From Donghicola mangrovi (lineage in GTDB: Bacteria; Pseudomonadota; Alphaproteobacteria; Rhodobacterales; Rhodobacteraceae), in contig NZ_JABCJE010000001.1 of NCBI RefSeq assembly GCF_013377535.1, positions 830,293-894,292 on the forward strand: DNA of 64,000 nt, written 5' to 3'. Positions within the stretch are counted from its first letter, which is position 1; every line of letters begins with the position of its first letter. The position numbers were made by a program, and so were the translations under genes. The notes under the pieces were generated by a model. That model was not told where the DNA came from. It searched no databases and saw only the letters and a list, made by a program, of their open reading frames with translations. Positions 46,064 through 55,307 of this stretch are shown piece after piece.

Positions 46064-48037
46064 GTGACAATGACGCATACTGCGTCCGGCGCGCTGGAAA
46101 GCTTTCCAGCGCTACTGGAGCGTAATGCCCGCATGTTCGGCACCAAGCCGGCCTATCGCGAGAAAGAGTACGGCATCTGGCAAAGCTGGACCTGGGCCGA
46201 GACCGCTGCGGAAATTGAATCGCTGGCCTTGGGGCTGATCAATCTGGGCGTCGCACAGGGCGACCACATCGCCATTATCGGGCGCAACCGTCCCTATCTG
46301 TACTGGTCGATGGTGGCCGCGCAAGCCGTGGGGGCCATTCCGGTGCCGCTGTATCAGGACGCCAACGCCGAAGAGATGGCCTATGTGCTGGATCATTGCG
46401 GGGCGCGCTTCGTGATCGCCGGTGATCAGGAGCAGGTCGATAAAGTCATCGAGATTCAGGAAAACCTGCATCAGTTCGAGCACATGATCTATCTCGATCC
46501 CAAGGGGATGCGGAAATACGATCACACCCGTCTGCACCAGTACAGCCACATTCAGGAACAGGGCCACGCCGCCCGCGACGAGCTGACGCCGGAACTGGAG
46601 CGTCGCCGCAGCATCCTGAACTACGACAGCACCTGCGTGATGCTGTATACCTCGGGGACGACGGGCAAGCCCAAGGGCGTCGTGCTGTCCAACCAGAACA
46701 TGATCGAAACCGCCAAGAACAGCGCCGAGTTCGACCACCTGAAGGCGGGTGATCAGGTGCTCGCCTATCTGCCGATGGCGTGGGTGGGCGACTTCATCTT
46801 CTCGATCGGGCAGGCGTACTGGACCGGCTTCTGCGTGAACTGCCCCGAGAGCCCCGAGACGATGATGACCGATCTGCGGGAAATCGGGCCAAGCTACTAT
46901 TTCGCCCCGCCGCGGATTTTCGAGACCCAGCTGACCCAGACGATGATCCGCATGGAGGACGCAGGGCCGACCAAGAAGAAGATCTTTGACCACTTCATGG
47001 CCCACGCTCGCAAGGTCGGTCCGGCCATTCTGGACGGCAAATCCGTCAGCGCGATGGACCGGCTGAAATATGCTTTGGGCGAGTTCATGGTGTATGGCCC
47101 GCTGAAAAACATGCTGGGCTTTGGCCGCGTGCGCGTGGGCTATACCGCAGGCGAGGCGATCGGGCCCGAGATTTTCGACTTCTACCGCTCGCTCGGGATC
47201 AACCTGAAGCAGCTCTATGGTCAGACCGAAGCCAGCGTGTTCATCACCCAGCAGCCTGATGGCGAGGTGCGTTCGGATACGGTGGGCGTGCCTTCGCCCG
47301 GTGTCGAGGTCCGCATCGCCGAGAATGGCGAGGTGTTCTATCGCAGCCCCGGTACGTTCGTGGAGTACTACAAGAACCCCGAAAGCACCCGCGATACCAA
47401 GGATGCCGAGGGTTGGGTGGCCACTGGGGACGCTGGTTTCTTTGAACCTTCTACCGGCCATCTGCGGATCATCGACCGTGCCAAGGACGTGGGCCAGATG
47501 GCTGATGGCAGCCTGTTCGCGCCCAAGTATGTCGAGAACAAACTGAAGTTCTTTCCCAATATCCTTGAGGCCGTGGTGTTCGGTGCCGATCGGGATCGTT
47601 GCACAGCGTTCATCAACATCGACCTGACGGCGGTGGGCAACTGGGCCGAGCGGAACAACATCGCCTATGCCTCCTATCAGGAACTGGCGGGGCATCCGCA
47701 GGTGCTGGCGACCATCCAAAGCCACGTCGAAGAGGTGAACCGTAGCGTCGCGCAGGACGAGATGCTGTCGGGCTGCCAAATCCACCGTTTCCTTGTGCTG
47801 CACAAGGAACTGGATGCGGACGACGGTGAACTGACCCGCACCCGCAAAGTGCGCCGCAAGATCATCGCCGAGAAGTTCGCTGATCTGGTCGGGGCGCTCT
47901 ATGACGGATCGCCGTCGATCTACACCGAGACCGAGGTCACTTATGAGGACGGCCGCAAGGGCCAGATCCGCGCGACGCTGGAACTTCGTGATGCGGCTGT
48001 TGTGCCGGTCGCGCCCCAGAGGGTGGCTGCGGAATGA
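46064..48037 (+). CDS. Long-chain-type acyl-CoA ligase (AMP-forming)
   Basis: ANL-superfamily enzyme of about 657 residues. It has the nucleotide motif YTSGTTGKPKGVVLS, GYTAGEAIGPEIFDFYRSLGINLKQLYGQTEAS, and WVATGDAGFFEPSTGHLRIIDRAKD toward the C-terminus. GGAGG stands 8 nt before GTG 46064; the ATG two codons later is possible. It opens an island with an ABC importer and ends with a second ligase. It probably activates the imported acid to its CoA ester. Substrate unknown. Confidence 0.92.
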   Translation: MTMTHTASGALESFPALLERNARMFGTKPAYREKEYGIWQSWTWAETAAEIESLALGLINLGVAQGDHIAIIGRNRPYLYWSMVAAQAVGAIPVPLYQDANAEEMAYVLDHCGARFVIAGDQEQVDKVIEIQENLHQFEHMIYLDPKGMRKYDHTRLHQYSHIQEQGHAARDELTPELERRRSILNYDSTCVMLYTSGTTGKPKGVVLSNQNMIETAKNSAEFDHLKAGDQVLAYLPMAWVGDFIFSIGQAYWTGFCVNCPESPETMMTDLREIGPSYYFAPPRIFETQLTQTMIRMEDAGPTKKKIFDHFMAHARKVGPAILDGKSVSAMDRLKYALGEFMVYGPLKNMLGFGRVRVGYTAGEAIGPEIFDFYRSLGINLKQLYGQTEASVFITQQPDGEVRSDTVGVPSPGVEVRIAENGEVFYRSPGTFVEYYKNPESTRDTKDAEGWVATGDAGFFEPSTGHLRIIDRAKDVGQMADGSLFAPKYVENKLKFFPNILEAVVFGADRDRCTAFINIDLTAVGNWAERNNIAYASYQELAGHPQVLATIQSHVEEVNRSVAQDEMLSGCQIHRFLVLHKELDADDGELTRTRKVRRKIIAEKFADLVGALYDGSPSIYTETEVTYEDGRKGQIRATLELRDAAVVPVAPQRVAAE

Positions 48038-48057
48038 GCCGGTGGATCAGTCAGCAT

Positions 48058-48080
48058 GAGTATTTTCAGCAAAAAGAAGG
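48058..48080 (+). repeat. Copy A of the GAGTATTTT...AAGAAG intergenic motif
   Basis: GAGTATTTTCAGCAAAAAGAAGG, closely like the elements at 52676-52699 and (inverted) 57484-57505. It lies between the acyl-CoA ligase stop and the ATPase gene. The hairpin that precedes the other two copies is not obvious here. Confidence 0.5.
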
Positions 48081-48113
48081 GATGGACCTGTGTTTGAAGG
48101 AGCGGACGCAGTG

Positions 48114-48926
48114 ATGGACGCGAGCGCAGGATACGTGACCGAGGACGGTCGCCAGATCGGCGGCGTCTTGATGGAAATGAAGAATATCACCCTGCGGTTT
48201 GGCGGTGTGGTGGCGATCAAGGACATCAGCTTTGACATCCGCGAGGGCGAGATCCGCGCGATCATCGGGCCGAACGGGGCGGGCAAGTCTTCGATGTTGA
48301 ACATCATTTCGGGGTTCTACACCCCGAGTGAGGGGGCCGTCTGGTACAAGGGCGCGCCGCGTCCGCCGATGCGCCCTTATGAAGTGGCGCGGATGGGTGT
48401 TGCGCGGACCTTTCAGAACATCGCCTTGTTCGAGGGGATGACCGTTCTGGACAACGTGATGACCGGCCGGTTGACCAAGATGAACGCTGGGATTGCGTCT
48501 CAGGCCCTGTGGTGGGGCAAGGCGCGCGCCGAAGAGGTCGCGAACCGCGAGAAGGTCGAAGAGATCATCGACTTCTTGGAAATCCAGTCGATCCGCAAAA
48601 CGCCGGTGGGCCGCTTACCCTATGGCCTGAAAAAGCGGGTGGAGCTGGCGCGGGCTTTGGCGGCAGAGCCGTCGATCCTTCTGCTGGACGAGCCTATGGC
48701 AGGCATGAACGTCGAAGAGAAAGAGGACATGAGCCGCTTTATCCTCGATGTGAATGACGAATTCGGGACCACTATTGCGCTGATCGAGCACGACATGGGC
48801 GTGGTGATGGACCTGAGCGACCGCGTGGTCGTGATGGATTACGGCAAGAAGATTGGCGACGGCACCCCTGACGAGGTGCGCAACAATCAGGACGTGATCG
48901 ACGCCTATCTTGGCGTGCAGCACTAA
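48114..48926 (+). CDS. Branched-chain-type ABC transporter ATP-binding protein (LivG-like)
   Basis: ATPase of a HAAT-family importer. It has Walker A GPNGAGKSS, LPYGLKKRVELARALAAEPSILLLDEPMAGMN (variant signature and Walker B) and IALIEHDMGVVMDLSDRVVVMDYGKKIGDG. AAGGAG 12 nt before ATG 48114, or GTG starts at 48090/48111, leave the N-terminus uncertain by up to 8 residues. livH-like and livM-like genes follow directly. Confidence 0.93.
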   Translation: MDASAGYVTEDGRQIGGVLMEMKNITLRFGGVVAIKDISFDIREGEIRAIIGPNGAGKSSMLNIISGFYTPSEGAVWYKGAPRPPMRPYEVARMGVARTFQNIALFEGMTVLDNVMTGRLTKMNAGIASQALWWGKARAEEVANREKVEEIIDFLEIQSIRKTPVGRLPYGLKKRVELARALAAEPSILLLDEPMAGMNVEEKEDMSRFILDVNDEFGTTIALIEHDMGVVMDLSDRVVVMDYGKKIGDGTPDEVRNNQDVIDAYLGVQH

Positions 48927-48938
48927 GGGGACAGGGTA

Positions 48939-49898
48939 ATGGATTTTCTCAATAGCATTCTGGTGAAGCCCTTTGCCGACATGTTCGAGGCACCGGATTT
49001 TCTGATGCAGGTTCTGTGGGAAGGGCTGGTGTCCGGCATCCTCTATGCGCTGATCGCGCTGGGGTTTGTGCTGATCTTCCGCTCGAGCCGTATCTTCAAC
49101 TTTGCCCAAGGGATCATGGTGGTGTTTGCCGCCCTGACACTGGTGGGGTTCCACCAGATGGGCGTTCCGGCATGGATCTCTGTGGTCCTGTCTCTCGGGG
49201 TGATGTTCGTGCTGGCTGTCAGCATCGAGCGGATTGTCCTCCGTCCGCTGGTGGGTCAGCCGGACATCATCCTGTTCATGGCGACCATCGGGATCACGCT
49301 GTTCCTGATCGGCTTTGGCGAGCTGATTTTCGGCGGTGAGAACAAGATGATGATCACCGAAGAACTGGGCATTCCCACGGGCGAGTTCATCTTTGAGCCT
49401 TTTGGCGGCTTCTTGCTGCTAGAGCAAAAAGACGTGACGGCTGTGGCTGTGGCTGCCATTCTGGTGGTGGCGCTGCTGATGTTCCTGAACAAAACCCGCA
49501 TGGGCCGCGCCATCCGCGCGCTGGGGGATGACCACCAGGCCGCGCTGTCTGTGGGCATCAGCCTTCAGACGATCTGGGTTCTGGTTTGGTTCATCGCCGG
49601 TATCATTGCGCTGGTTACTGGCATTGCGTGGGGCGCGCGGGCTGGCGTCAGCTTTGCGCTCGAGGTGATCGCCTACAAGGCGCTGCCGGTTCTGATGCTG
49701 GGTGGTCTGGAATCGATCACCGGCGCGATTATCGGAGGCCTGATGATCGGCCTTCTGGAAAAACTGTTCGAGATTTATTGGGGCCAGCCGCTGCTGGGTG
49801 GGAACACCGAGACATGGTTCGCCTTTGTTCTGGCACTCTTTGTTCTGCTGTTCCGTCCGCAGGGGCTGTTCGGCGAACGCATCATCGAAAGGGTCTGA
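48939..49898 (+). CDS. Branched-chain-type ABC transporter permease (LivH-like)
   Basis: A 319-residue inner-membrane protein with about eight spans. It has the family motif GLVSGILYALIALGFVLIFRSSRIFNFAQG, LNKTRMGRAIRALGDDHQAALSVGI (coupling loop) and EVIAYKALPVLMLGGLESITGAIIGG. It pairs with the LivM-like protein at 50178. The next, small gene starts 3 bp after its stop. Confidence 0.94.
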   Translation: MDFLNSILVKPFADMFEAPDFLMQVLWEGLVSGILYALIALGFVLIFRSSRIFNFAQGIMVVFAALTLVGFHQMGVPAWISVVLSLGVMFVLAVSIERIVLRPLVGQPDIILFMATIGITLFLIGFGELIFGGENKMMITEELGIPTGEFIFEPFGGFLLLEQKDVTAVAVAAILVVALLMFLNKTRMGRAIRALGDDHQAALSVGISLQTIWVLVWFIAGIIALVTGIAWGARAGVSFALEVIAYKALPVLMLGGLESITGAIIGGLMIGLLEKLFEIYWGQPLLGGNTETWFAFVLALFVLLFRPQGLFGERIIERV

Positions 49899-49901
49899 AA
49901 A

Positions 49902-50147
49902 ATGCCGAAGCTTATCGCAATTCTGAATGTTGTGGCGTGGTGCGGGTTCTGGGCCTTTGGCTATCTCGCGCTGACCGAGAATACCGGCCATAGCGACCGG
50001 CTGGTGACGGCGGTTCTGCTGGCGGCCGCGGGGGGCGCGATCGGATTGTGGGCCCATCTGTGGCTGGTCCGTCATTCCGAGGTCACCGGCAAGGCCAAGC
50101 CGCCGAAATGGGCGGTCAAGGAAGACACTGTGGAATCCGCGGTCTGA
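49902..50147 (+). CDS. Small membrane protein embedded between the two permease genes (81 aa)
   Basis: I do not recognise it. Two hydrophobic segments (LIAILNVVAWCGFWAFGYLAL and VTAVLLAAAGGAIGLWAHLWLV) are followed by a hydrophilic tail (GKAKPPKWAVKEDTVESAV). No signal peptidase site is evident. It is translated from a ribosome site inside livH and is followed 30 bp later by livM. Its place between permease subunits suggests an auxiliary transporter subunit, which is inference. Confidence 0.78.
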   Translation: MPKLIAILNVVAWCGFWAFGYLALTENTGHSDRLVTAVLLAAAGGAIGLWAHLWLVRHSEVTGKAKPPKWAVKEDTVESAV

Positions 50148-50177
50148 TCCCCGGCATAGAACCAAGAAAGAGAACCG

Positions 50178-51254
50178 ATGCTCTATCGTACGTCTGGTCA
50201 GTTCAAGACCAGCTATGTCGCCGACATGGCTTTGTTTCCGGTCCGTCAGGACGCCGTGCTGCTGGCGATCATTCTGGCCTTTGCTTGGGTGATCCTGCCG
50301 CTGACCGCCAGTGAATTTGCCTTTCAGACCCTGTTGATCCCGATCCTGATCTATTCGCTGGCAGCGATGGGCCTGAATATCCTGACCGGCTATGCGGGGC
50401 AGCTGAGCCTTGGGACCGCCGCGTTCATGGGGGTCGGGGCCTATGCCTGCTACAAGCTGGTGACGATCATGCCGTGGATGAACCCCGTGGTGGCGATCCT
50501 ACTGTCGGGCGTGTTCTCGGCGGGGGTGGGCGTGATGTTCGGCATCCCCAGCCTGCGGATCAAAGGCTTCTATCTGGCGATTGCCACGCTGGCGGCCCAG
50601 TTCTTTTTGGTGTGGCTGTTTGAAAAGTGGGGCTGGCTCTACAATTACAACGCCTCGGGCGCGATTCAGGTGCCGAACCTCGAGATGTTCGGCGTGACCG
50701 TTGCTGGTCCGACCGCCAGCAGCCACGTGCAGTATTATGTGGTTCTGGCGATCGTCAGCCTGATGACCATGCTGTGCATCAACCTGACCCGCGGCACGCT
50801 AGGCCGGACGTGGAAGGCGACCCGCGACATGGACATCGCCGCCGAACTGATTGGCATCAACCTGATGAAGTCCAAGCTGACCGCCTTTGCCATCAGCAGC
50901 TACATCGTGGGGGTGGCGGGCGCGCTCTTCGTCTTTATGTGGCGCGGCGCGGCAGAGCCGAACCTGTTCGACATCCCGCTGTCGTTCCGCATCCTGTTCA
51001 TTGCGATCATCGGCGGTCTGGGCTCTGTCTTGGGCAACTATCTTGGGGCGATCCTGATTGTCGGCCTGCCTGTGATCCTGAACACCCTGCCCGAGACCTT
51101 TGGCCTGCCTATCAGCTCGGCCACGGTCGAGCACCTGAACGTCATGATCGTCGGCGCACTGATCGTGTTTTTCCTAATCATCGAACCGCACGGCTTGGCC
51201 CGCCTTTGGGCGCTGATCCGTGAAAAGCTCGTGATCTGGCCGTTCCCGCACTGA
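50178..51254 (+). CDS. Branched-chain-type ABC transporter permease (LivM-like)
   Basis: A 358-residue multi-span permease with MGLNILTGYAGQLSLGTAAFMGVGAYACY, the coupling segment TRGTLGRTWKATRDMDIAAELIGINLMKSKLTAF, and IIGGLGSVLGNYLGAILIVGLP. An N-terminal cytoplasmic extension of about 30 residues precedes the first span. It forms the channel with the LivH-like protein. Confidence 0.94.
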   Translation: MLYRTSGQFKTSYVADMALFPVRQDAVLLAIILAFAWVILPLTASEFAFQTLLIPILIYSLAAMGLNILTGYAGQLSLGTAAFMGVGAYACYKLVTIMPWMNPVVAILLSGVFSAGVGVMFGIPSLRIKGFYLAIATLAAQFFLVWLFEKWGWLYNYNASGAIQVPNLEMFGVTVAGPTASSHVQYYVVLAIVSLMTMLCINLTRGTLGRTWKATRDMDIAAELIGINLMKSKLTAFAISSYIVGVAGALFVFMWRGAAEPNLFDIPLSFRILFIAIIGGLGSVLGNYLGAILIVGLPVILNTLPETFGLPISSATVEHLNVMIVGALIVFFLIIEPHGLARLWALIREKLVIWPFPH

Positions 51255-51337
51255 CGCGGGACGACCCAACCATTGGTGCGCTCTTTGAGGAGGGAGCGTG
51301 CCGAATTCCATCCACGTGATCCAAGGGAGGAGACCGG

Positions 51338-52630
51338 ATGAAACTGTGGAAGCAACTGGCAGCCGCAACAGCGCTGACCGTAATCGCAGGCGGAGCTATG
51401 GCCGAGGGCCTGTATGCCCCGAACATGGCCTACCGCACCGGCCCGTTCGCAGCGCTGGGTATCCCGCTGATGAACGGTCAGGCCGACTACATGACCATGC
51501 TGAACGAGCGCGATGGCGGCGTCGGCGGTGTCAAAGTGGACTTCGAAGAATGCGAGACCGGCTATTCGACCGAAAAGGGCGTCGAATGCTATGAAAAGAC
51601 CAAGGGCAACGCCATCGTGACCCAGCCTTGGTCCACCGGCATCACCCTGCAGGTTCTGCCCAAGACCAACGTGGACGAGATCCCGATCCTGGCGCCCGGC
51701 TATGGCTTTAGCCCCATGTCCGAAGGCGGCACGTTCCAGTGGGCCTATAACCCGCCCGCATCCTATTGGGACGGCGCCTACATGATCCTGTCGCACATCG
51801 CGGGCGGTGACATGGCAAGCCTCAAGGGCAAGAAGATCGCGTTCCTGCATCTGGACCACCCCTTTGGCAAAGAGCCTCTGCCGCTGCTGGAACAGCTGGC
51901 TGCCGAGCATGGCTTTGAACTGGTCGCGATCCCCGTTGGTCTGAAAGAAATGCAGAACCAGTCGGCTCAGTGGCTGCAAATCCGCCGCGAGCGTCCCGAC
52001 AACGTGATCATGTGGGGCTGGGGCGCGATGAACAGCGCCGCCATTCAGGAAGCCGTCAAAACCAAGTACCCCATGGAGCAGTTCTATGGCGTCTGGTGGG
52101 CTGGCCACGACCCCGATCTGGCAGCCGTGGGTGACAAGGGCAAAGGCTACAAGTCGATCAGCTGGTCGATGCCGCAGCCCGACAGCGCTCTGATGGCGGA
52201 CATCAAGAAATACGTCATCGACACCGGCAAGACCCAGACCACCGAAGACCAGCTGAACAGCGTTTTCTATCAGCGCGGTCTCGTCATGTCGATGATGCTG
52301 GCCGAAGCGATCAAGGTCGCCCAAGAGCACACCGGCAGCGCGGAAATCGGTCCCAAGGACCTGCGCTGGGGTCTCGAGAACCTGAATATCACCGACGAGA
52401 AGCTGGCAGAGCTGGGAATGGCTGGCATGGTTCCGGCGTTCTCGACCGCGTGTAACAACCACACCGGTCACTCGGGCGCGTGGATCCTCGAGTGGGATGG
52501 CGCAAAGTTCAATCAAGCCAGCGATCTGCTGCAAGCGGACCAGTCGGTCATCGAGCCCTTGGCCAAGGCAAAGGCAGCCGAATACGCCGATGCGAACGCT
52601 CCGTGGCCTGTGACCACCTGCGGCGGCTGA
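51338..52630 (+). CDS. ABC transporter substrate-binding protein of the second importer
   Basis: A 430-residue periplasmic binding protein (type I fold). It has a signal peptide (LAAATALTVIAGGAMA) and a mature start in which AYRTGPFAALGIPLMNGQADYMTMLNERDGGVGG and ECETGYSTEKGVECYEK match the HAAT class. The ligand is not a standard branched-chain amino acid by context, since acyl-CoA ligases flank the operon. GGGAGGAG lies 5 nt before the ATG. A strong hairpin follows the gene. Confidence 0.93.
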   Translation: MKLWKQLAAATALTVIAGGAMAEGLYAPNMAYRTGPFAALGIPLMNGQADYMTMLNERDGGVGGVKVDFEECETGYSTEKGVECYEKTKGNAIVTQPWSTGITLQVLPKTNVDEIPILAPGYGFSPMSEGGTFQWAYNPPASYWDGAYMILSHIAGGDMASLKGKKIAFLHLDHPFGKEPLPLLEQLAAEHGFELVAIPVGLKEMQNQSAQWLQIRRERPDNVIMWGWGAMNSAAIQEAVKTKYPMEQFYGVWWAGHDPDLAAVGDKGKGYKSISWSMPQPDSALMADIKKYVIDTGKTQTTEDQLNSVFYQRGLVMSMMLAEAIKVAQEHTGSAEIGPKDLRWGLENLNITDEKLAELGMAGMVPAFSTACNNHTGHSGAWILEWDGAKFNQASDLLQADQSVIEPLAKAKAAEYADANAPWPVTTCGG

Positions 52631-52639
52631 TCTGAACCT

Positions 52640-52699
52640 GCTCCGGCGGCGCTGGCCGCTGCCGGAGCACCTTCTGAGTATTTTTCCAAAGAAGAAGAG
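52640..52699 (+). repeat. Hairpin plus copy B of the GAGTATTTTT motif after the binding-protein gene
   Basis: The stem GCTCCGGC / GCCGGAGC (52640-52668) has an inner GGCG/CGCC-like pairing. It is followed by GAGTATTTTTCCAAAGAAGAAG (52676-52697), which runs into the ribosome site of the next gene. The hairpin and T-tract could act as an attenuator that raises binding-protein dosage. Confidence 0.6.
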
Positions 52700-52701
52700 C
52701 C

Positions 52702-53526
52702 ATGCTGGACGCGGGACGAACCCAAGAGACCTTGCTCGAGGTCAACAATATCGAGGTGATCTACAACCACGTCATCCTTGTGCTGAAGGGCGTGAGCCTG
52801 TCGGTTCCAAAGGGCGGCATCACGGCATTGCTCGGGGGCAATGGCGCGGGCAAAACCACGACGCTGAAGGCCATTTCGAACCTGCTGCATTCCGAGCGCG
52901 GCGAAGTGACCAAAGGCTCGGTGATGTACAAAGGCGAGCGCGTGCAGGATCTGGACCCCGCGGCGCTGGTGAAAAAGGGTGTGATTCAGGTGATGGAAGG
53001 CCGTCACTGTTTCCAGCACCTGACCGTCGAGGAAAACTTGATGACCGGCGCCTATACGCGCCATGACGGTCGCGGCGCGGTCGATGCGGATTTGCAGATG
53101 GTCTATGACTATTTCCCGCGCCTGAAAGAGCGCCGCAAATCGCAGGCCGGTTATACTTCGGGCGGTGAGCAGCAGATGGTCGCGATTGGCCGTGCGCTGA
53201 TGTCCCGCCCCGAATGCATTTTGTTGGACGAACCCAGCATGGGTCTGGCCCCGCAGCTGGTCGAGCAGATCTTCGAGATTGTGAAATCGGTGAACGAGAA
53301 CGAAGGGGTGTCCTTCCTCTTGGCCGAACAGAACACCAACGTGGCGCTGCGCTATGCGCACCACGGCTACATCCTGGAATCGGGCCGCGTTGTGATGGAC
53401 GGCACCGCCGCCGATCTGCGCGAGAACCCCGACGTCAAAGAATTCTATCTGGGCATGTCCGACGAGGGCCGCAAAAGCTTTCGCGATGTGCGCAGCTACC
53501 GCCGCCGCAAGCGTTGGTTGAGCTAA
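52702..53526 (+). CDS. Branched-chain-type ABC transporter ATP-binding protein (LivF-like)
   Basis: Second ATPase of the importer. It has 274 residues, with Walker A GGNGAGKTT and YTSGGEQQMVAIGRALMSRPECILLDEPSMGLAPQLVEQIF. A C-terminal extension follows (SFRDVRSYRRRKRWLS), rich in Arg and longer than LivF. AAGAAGAG lies before the ATG. It is followed after 14 bp by the PaaK-like ligase. Confidence 0.93.
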   Translation: MLDAGRTQETLLEVNNIEVIYNHVILVLKGVSLSVPKGGITALLGGNGAGKTTTLKAISNLLHSERGEVTKGSVMYKGERVQDLDPAALVKKGVIQVMEGRHCFQHLTVEENLMTGAYTRHDGRGAVDADLQMVYDYFPRLKERRKSQAGYTSGGEQQMVAIGRALMSRPECILLDEPSMGLAPQLVEQIFEIVKSVNENEGVSFLLAEQNTNVALRYAHHGYILESGRVVMDGTAADLRENPDVKEFYLGMSDEGRKSFRDVRSYRRRKRWLS

Positions 53527-53540
53527 GGGAGGCGCCGCTC

Positions 53541-54755
53541 ATGACCTATTTTGACCAGCTTGAAACGCGCAGCGCCGATGAACGGCTTGCTGCGCAGATG
53601 GACGGACTGCGGGCCCAGTTGCGCGCGGTGCAGGGGCTGCGGGGGTATCGCGACTCCTTGGCCTTTATCGACCCGTCCGAGATCGGAGACCTGAGCGATC
53701 TGGCCCTGCTGCCCGTGCTGCGCAAGTCCGAGATCGGCGAGGCACAGGGGCGCGTGTCCCCGTTGGGCGGGTTCACGGTCAAACCGGCTTCGGGCTTTGC
53801 GCATATCTTCCAGTCGCCCGGCCCGATTTATGAACCCGGTGAAGTCAGCCATGACTGGTGGCGCATGGGCCGGTTCCTGCACGCTGCGGGAATCGGGCAG
53901 GGGGATATCGTCCAGAACTGCTTTGGCTATCATCTGACGCCGGCGGGGATGATCTTTGAGAACGGCGCGCGGGCTGTTGGCGCGGCGGTTCTGCCTGCGG
54001 GCGTTGGCCAGACCGAGTTGCAGGTGCGCGCAGCCGCGGATGTGGGGACGACGGCCTATGCCGGTACGCCCGACTACCTGAAGGTGATTCTGGACAAGGC
54101 CGAGGAGATGGGCGTTGCCCTGAAAATCAAGAAGGCCGCTGTGGGTGGTGGCGCCTTGTTCCCCAGCCTGCGTCAGGAATACGCCGATCGCGGAATTGCC
54201 TGCCTGCAGTGCTATGCCACCGCCGATCTGGGAAACATCGCCTACGAAAGCCCCGCGATGGAAGGGATGATCGTGGACGAAGGCGTGATCGTCGAGATTG
54301 TCCGCCCCGGCACCGGCATCCCCGTTGCCGAAGGCGAGGTGGGCGAGGTGATCGTGACCACCTTGAACCCGGACTACCCGCTGATCCGCTTTGCCACGGG
54401 TGATCTGAGCGCCGTCATGACCGGCACCAGCCCCTGCGGCCGCACCAACATGCGGATCAAGGGTTGGATGGGCCGTGCGGACCAGACGACCAAGATCAAA
54501 GGCATGTTCGTCCGCCCCGAGCAGGTCGCCCAACTGGTGGCCAAGCACCCCGAAGTCACCAAGGCCCGAGTCATCGCCCTGCGTGAGGGCGAGATGGACG
54601 TCATGCGCGTCCAGATCGAAGGGGGCACGGATGCGGCCGCCTACGAGGGCTCTGTGGCCGAGGTGCTGAAGCTGAAGGGAATCGTGGAATGCGTGCCCGT
54701 CGGCAGCCTGCCCAATGATGGCAAAGTGATCGACGACCAGCGCAACTACGGCTGA
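53541..54755 (+). CDS. Phenylacetate-CoA ligase-like adenylate-forming enzyme
   Basis: A 404-residue ANL enzyme of the PaaK-like group. It has AHIFQSPGPIYEPGE in the nucleotide-loop region, GTTAYAGTPDYLKVILDKAEEMG, LQCYATADLGNIAYE, VIVTTLNPDYPLIRFATGDLSA and GRADQTTKIKGMFVRPEQV. It is a little short for PaaK (about 430-440). Start at ATG 53541 with GGGAGG 9 nt upstream. It is the last gene of the island, so two CoA ligases bracket one importer. Confidence 0.9.
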   Translation: MTYFDQLETRSADERLAAQMDGLRAQLRAVQGLRGYRDSLAFIDPSEIGDLSDLALLPVLRKSEIGEAQGRVSPLGGFTVKPASGFAHIFQSPGPIYEPGEVSHDWWRMGRFLHAAGIGQGDIVQNCFGYHLTPAGMIFENGARAVGAAVLPAGVGQTELQVRAAADVGTTAYAGTPDYLKVILDKAEEMGVALKIKKAAVGGGALFPSLRQEYADRGIACLQCYATADLGNIAYESPAMEGMIVDEGVIVEIVRPGTGIPVAEGEVGEVIVTTLNPDYPLIRFATGDLSAVMTGTSPCGRTNMRIKGWMGRADQTTKIKGMFVRPEQVAQLVAKHPEVTKARVIALREGEMDVMRVQIEGGTDAAAYEGSVAEVLKLKGIVECVPVGSLPNDGKVIDDQRNYG

Positions 54756-54776
54756 TTCCCGATCCACGAGAATCGG

Positions 54777-54811
54777 AAAAGGCGACCTCTGCAAAGAGTG
54801 TCGCCTTTTTT
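54777..54811 (+). terminator. Terminator of the ABC/CoA-ligase island
   Basis: The stem AAAGGCGAC / GTCGCCTTT with an inner TCT/AGA helix is followed by a T-run. Confidence 0.9.
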
Positions 54812-54850
54812 ATGTGCGGTCTGCCGGAAAACTGCCGGAGAGAGACCAAG

Positions 54851-54877
54851 AAAAAAGCCGCCCCAGAAGGACGGCTT
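54851..54877 (-). terminator. Terminator of rpmJ
   Basis: On the minus strand AAGCCG-TCC...GGGG-CGGCTT, then six T, 21 nt after the rpmJ stop. Confidence 0.8.
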
Positions 54878-54897
54878 ATCTGCTGCTCAGGTAGCGC

Positions 54898-55023
54898 TTA
54901 GCCCTGACGGGCTTTGAAGCGGCGCTGCGTCTTGTTGATGACGTAGACGCGGCCCTTACGGCGCACGACACGGCAATCGCGGTGACGCTGCTTGAGCGAG
55001 CGGAGCGAGTTCTTGATTTTCAT
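54898..55023 (-). CDS. rpmJ: 50S ribosomal protein L36
   Basis: A 41-residue basic protein ([19 protein letters not shown], then [17 protein letters not shown]). It is the C-minus form that has only one cysteine left (position 17) and so lacks the full zinc ribbon. The alphaproteobacterial type is about this long. AAGGAG lies 7 nt before the ATG. It is a single gene with its own terminator, next to a tRNA gene on the same strand. Confidence 0.95.
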   Translation of the reverse strand: MKIKNSLRSLKQRHRDCRVVRRKGRVYVINKTQRRFKARQG

Positions 55024-55092
55024 CGTGTCTCTCCTTGTCGCGGCGCGCGTGCGCCTGTTAGCAGTTGGCCCAAAATGGACCGGTGAATTAGA

Positions 55093-55168
<76 letters not shown>

Positions 55169-55307
55169 ACCTTCCACTTGGCTTTCAAACTCTTGCGAGC
55201 CGGTCCGCTTCGTGTCGGTTCGCGCTCTATAAAAGGAGTCGTCGGGGTGTTCAAGGCCTTTTGACAAGGTTTCTTTTCGGTCTAGGATTTGTTTCGAGGG
55301 AGACGCC

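Noticed and set aside
53214..53540. Extension of the PaaK-like ligase frame into the end of the LivF-like gene
   Set aside because: The extra N-terminal residues are the shifted reading of livF; ATG 53541 has a good ribosome site and begins the homology.
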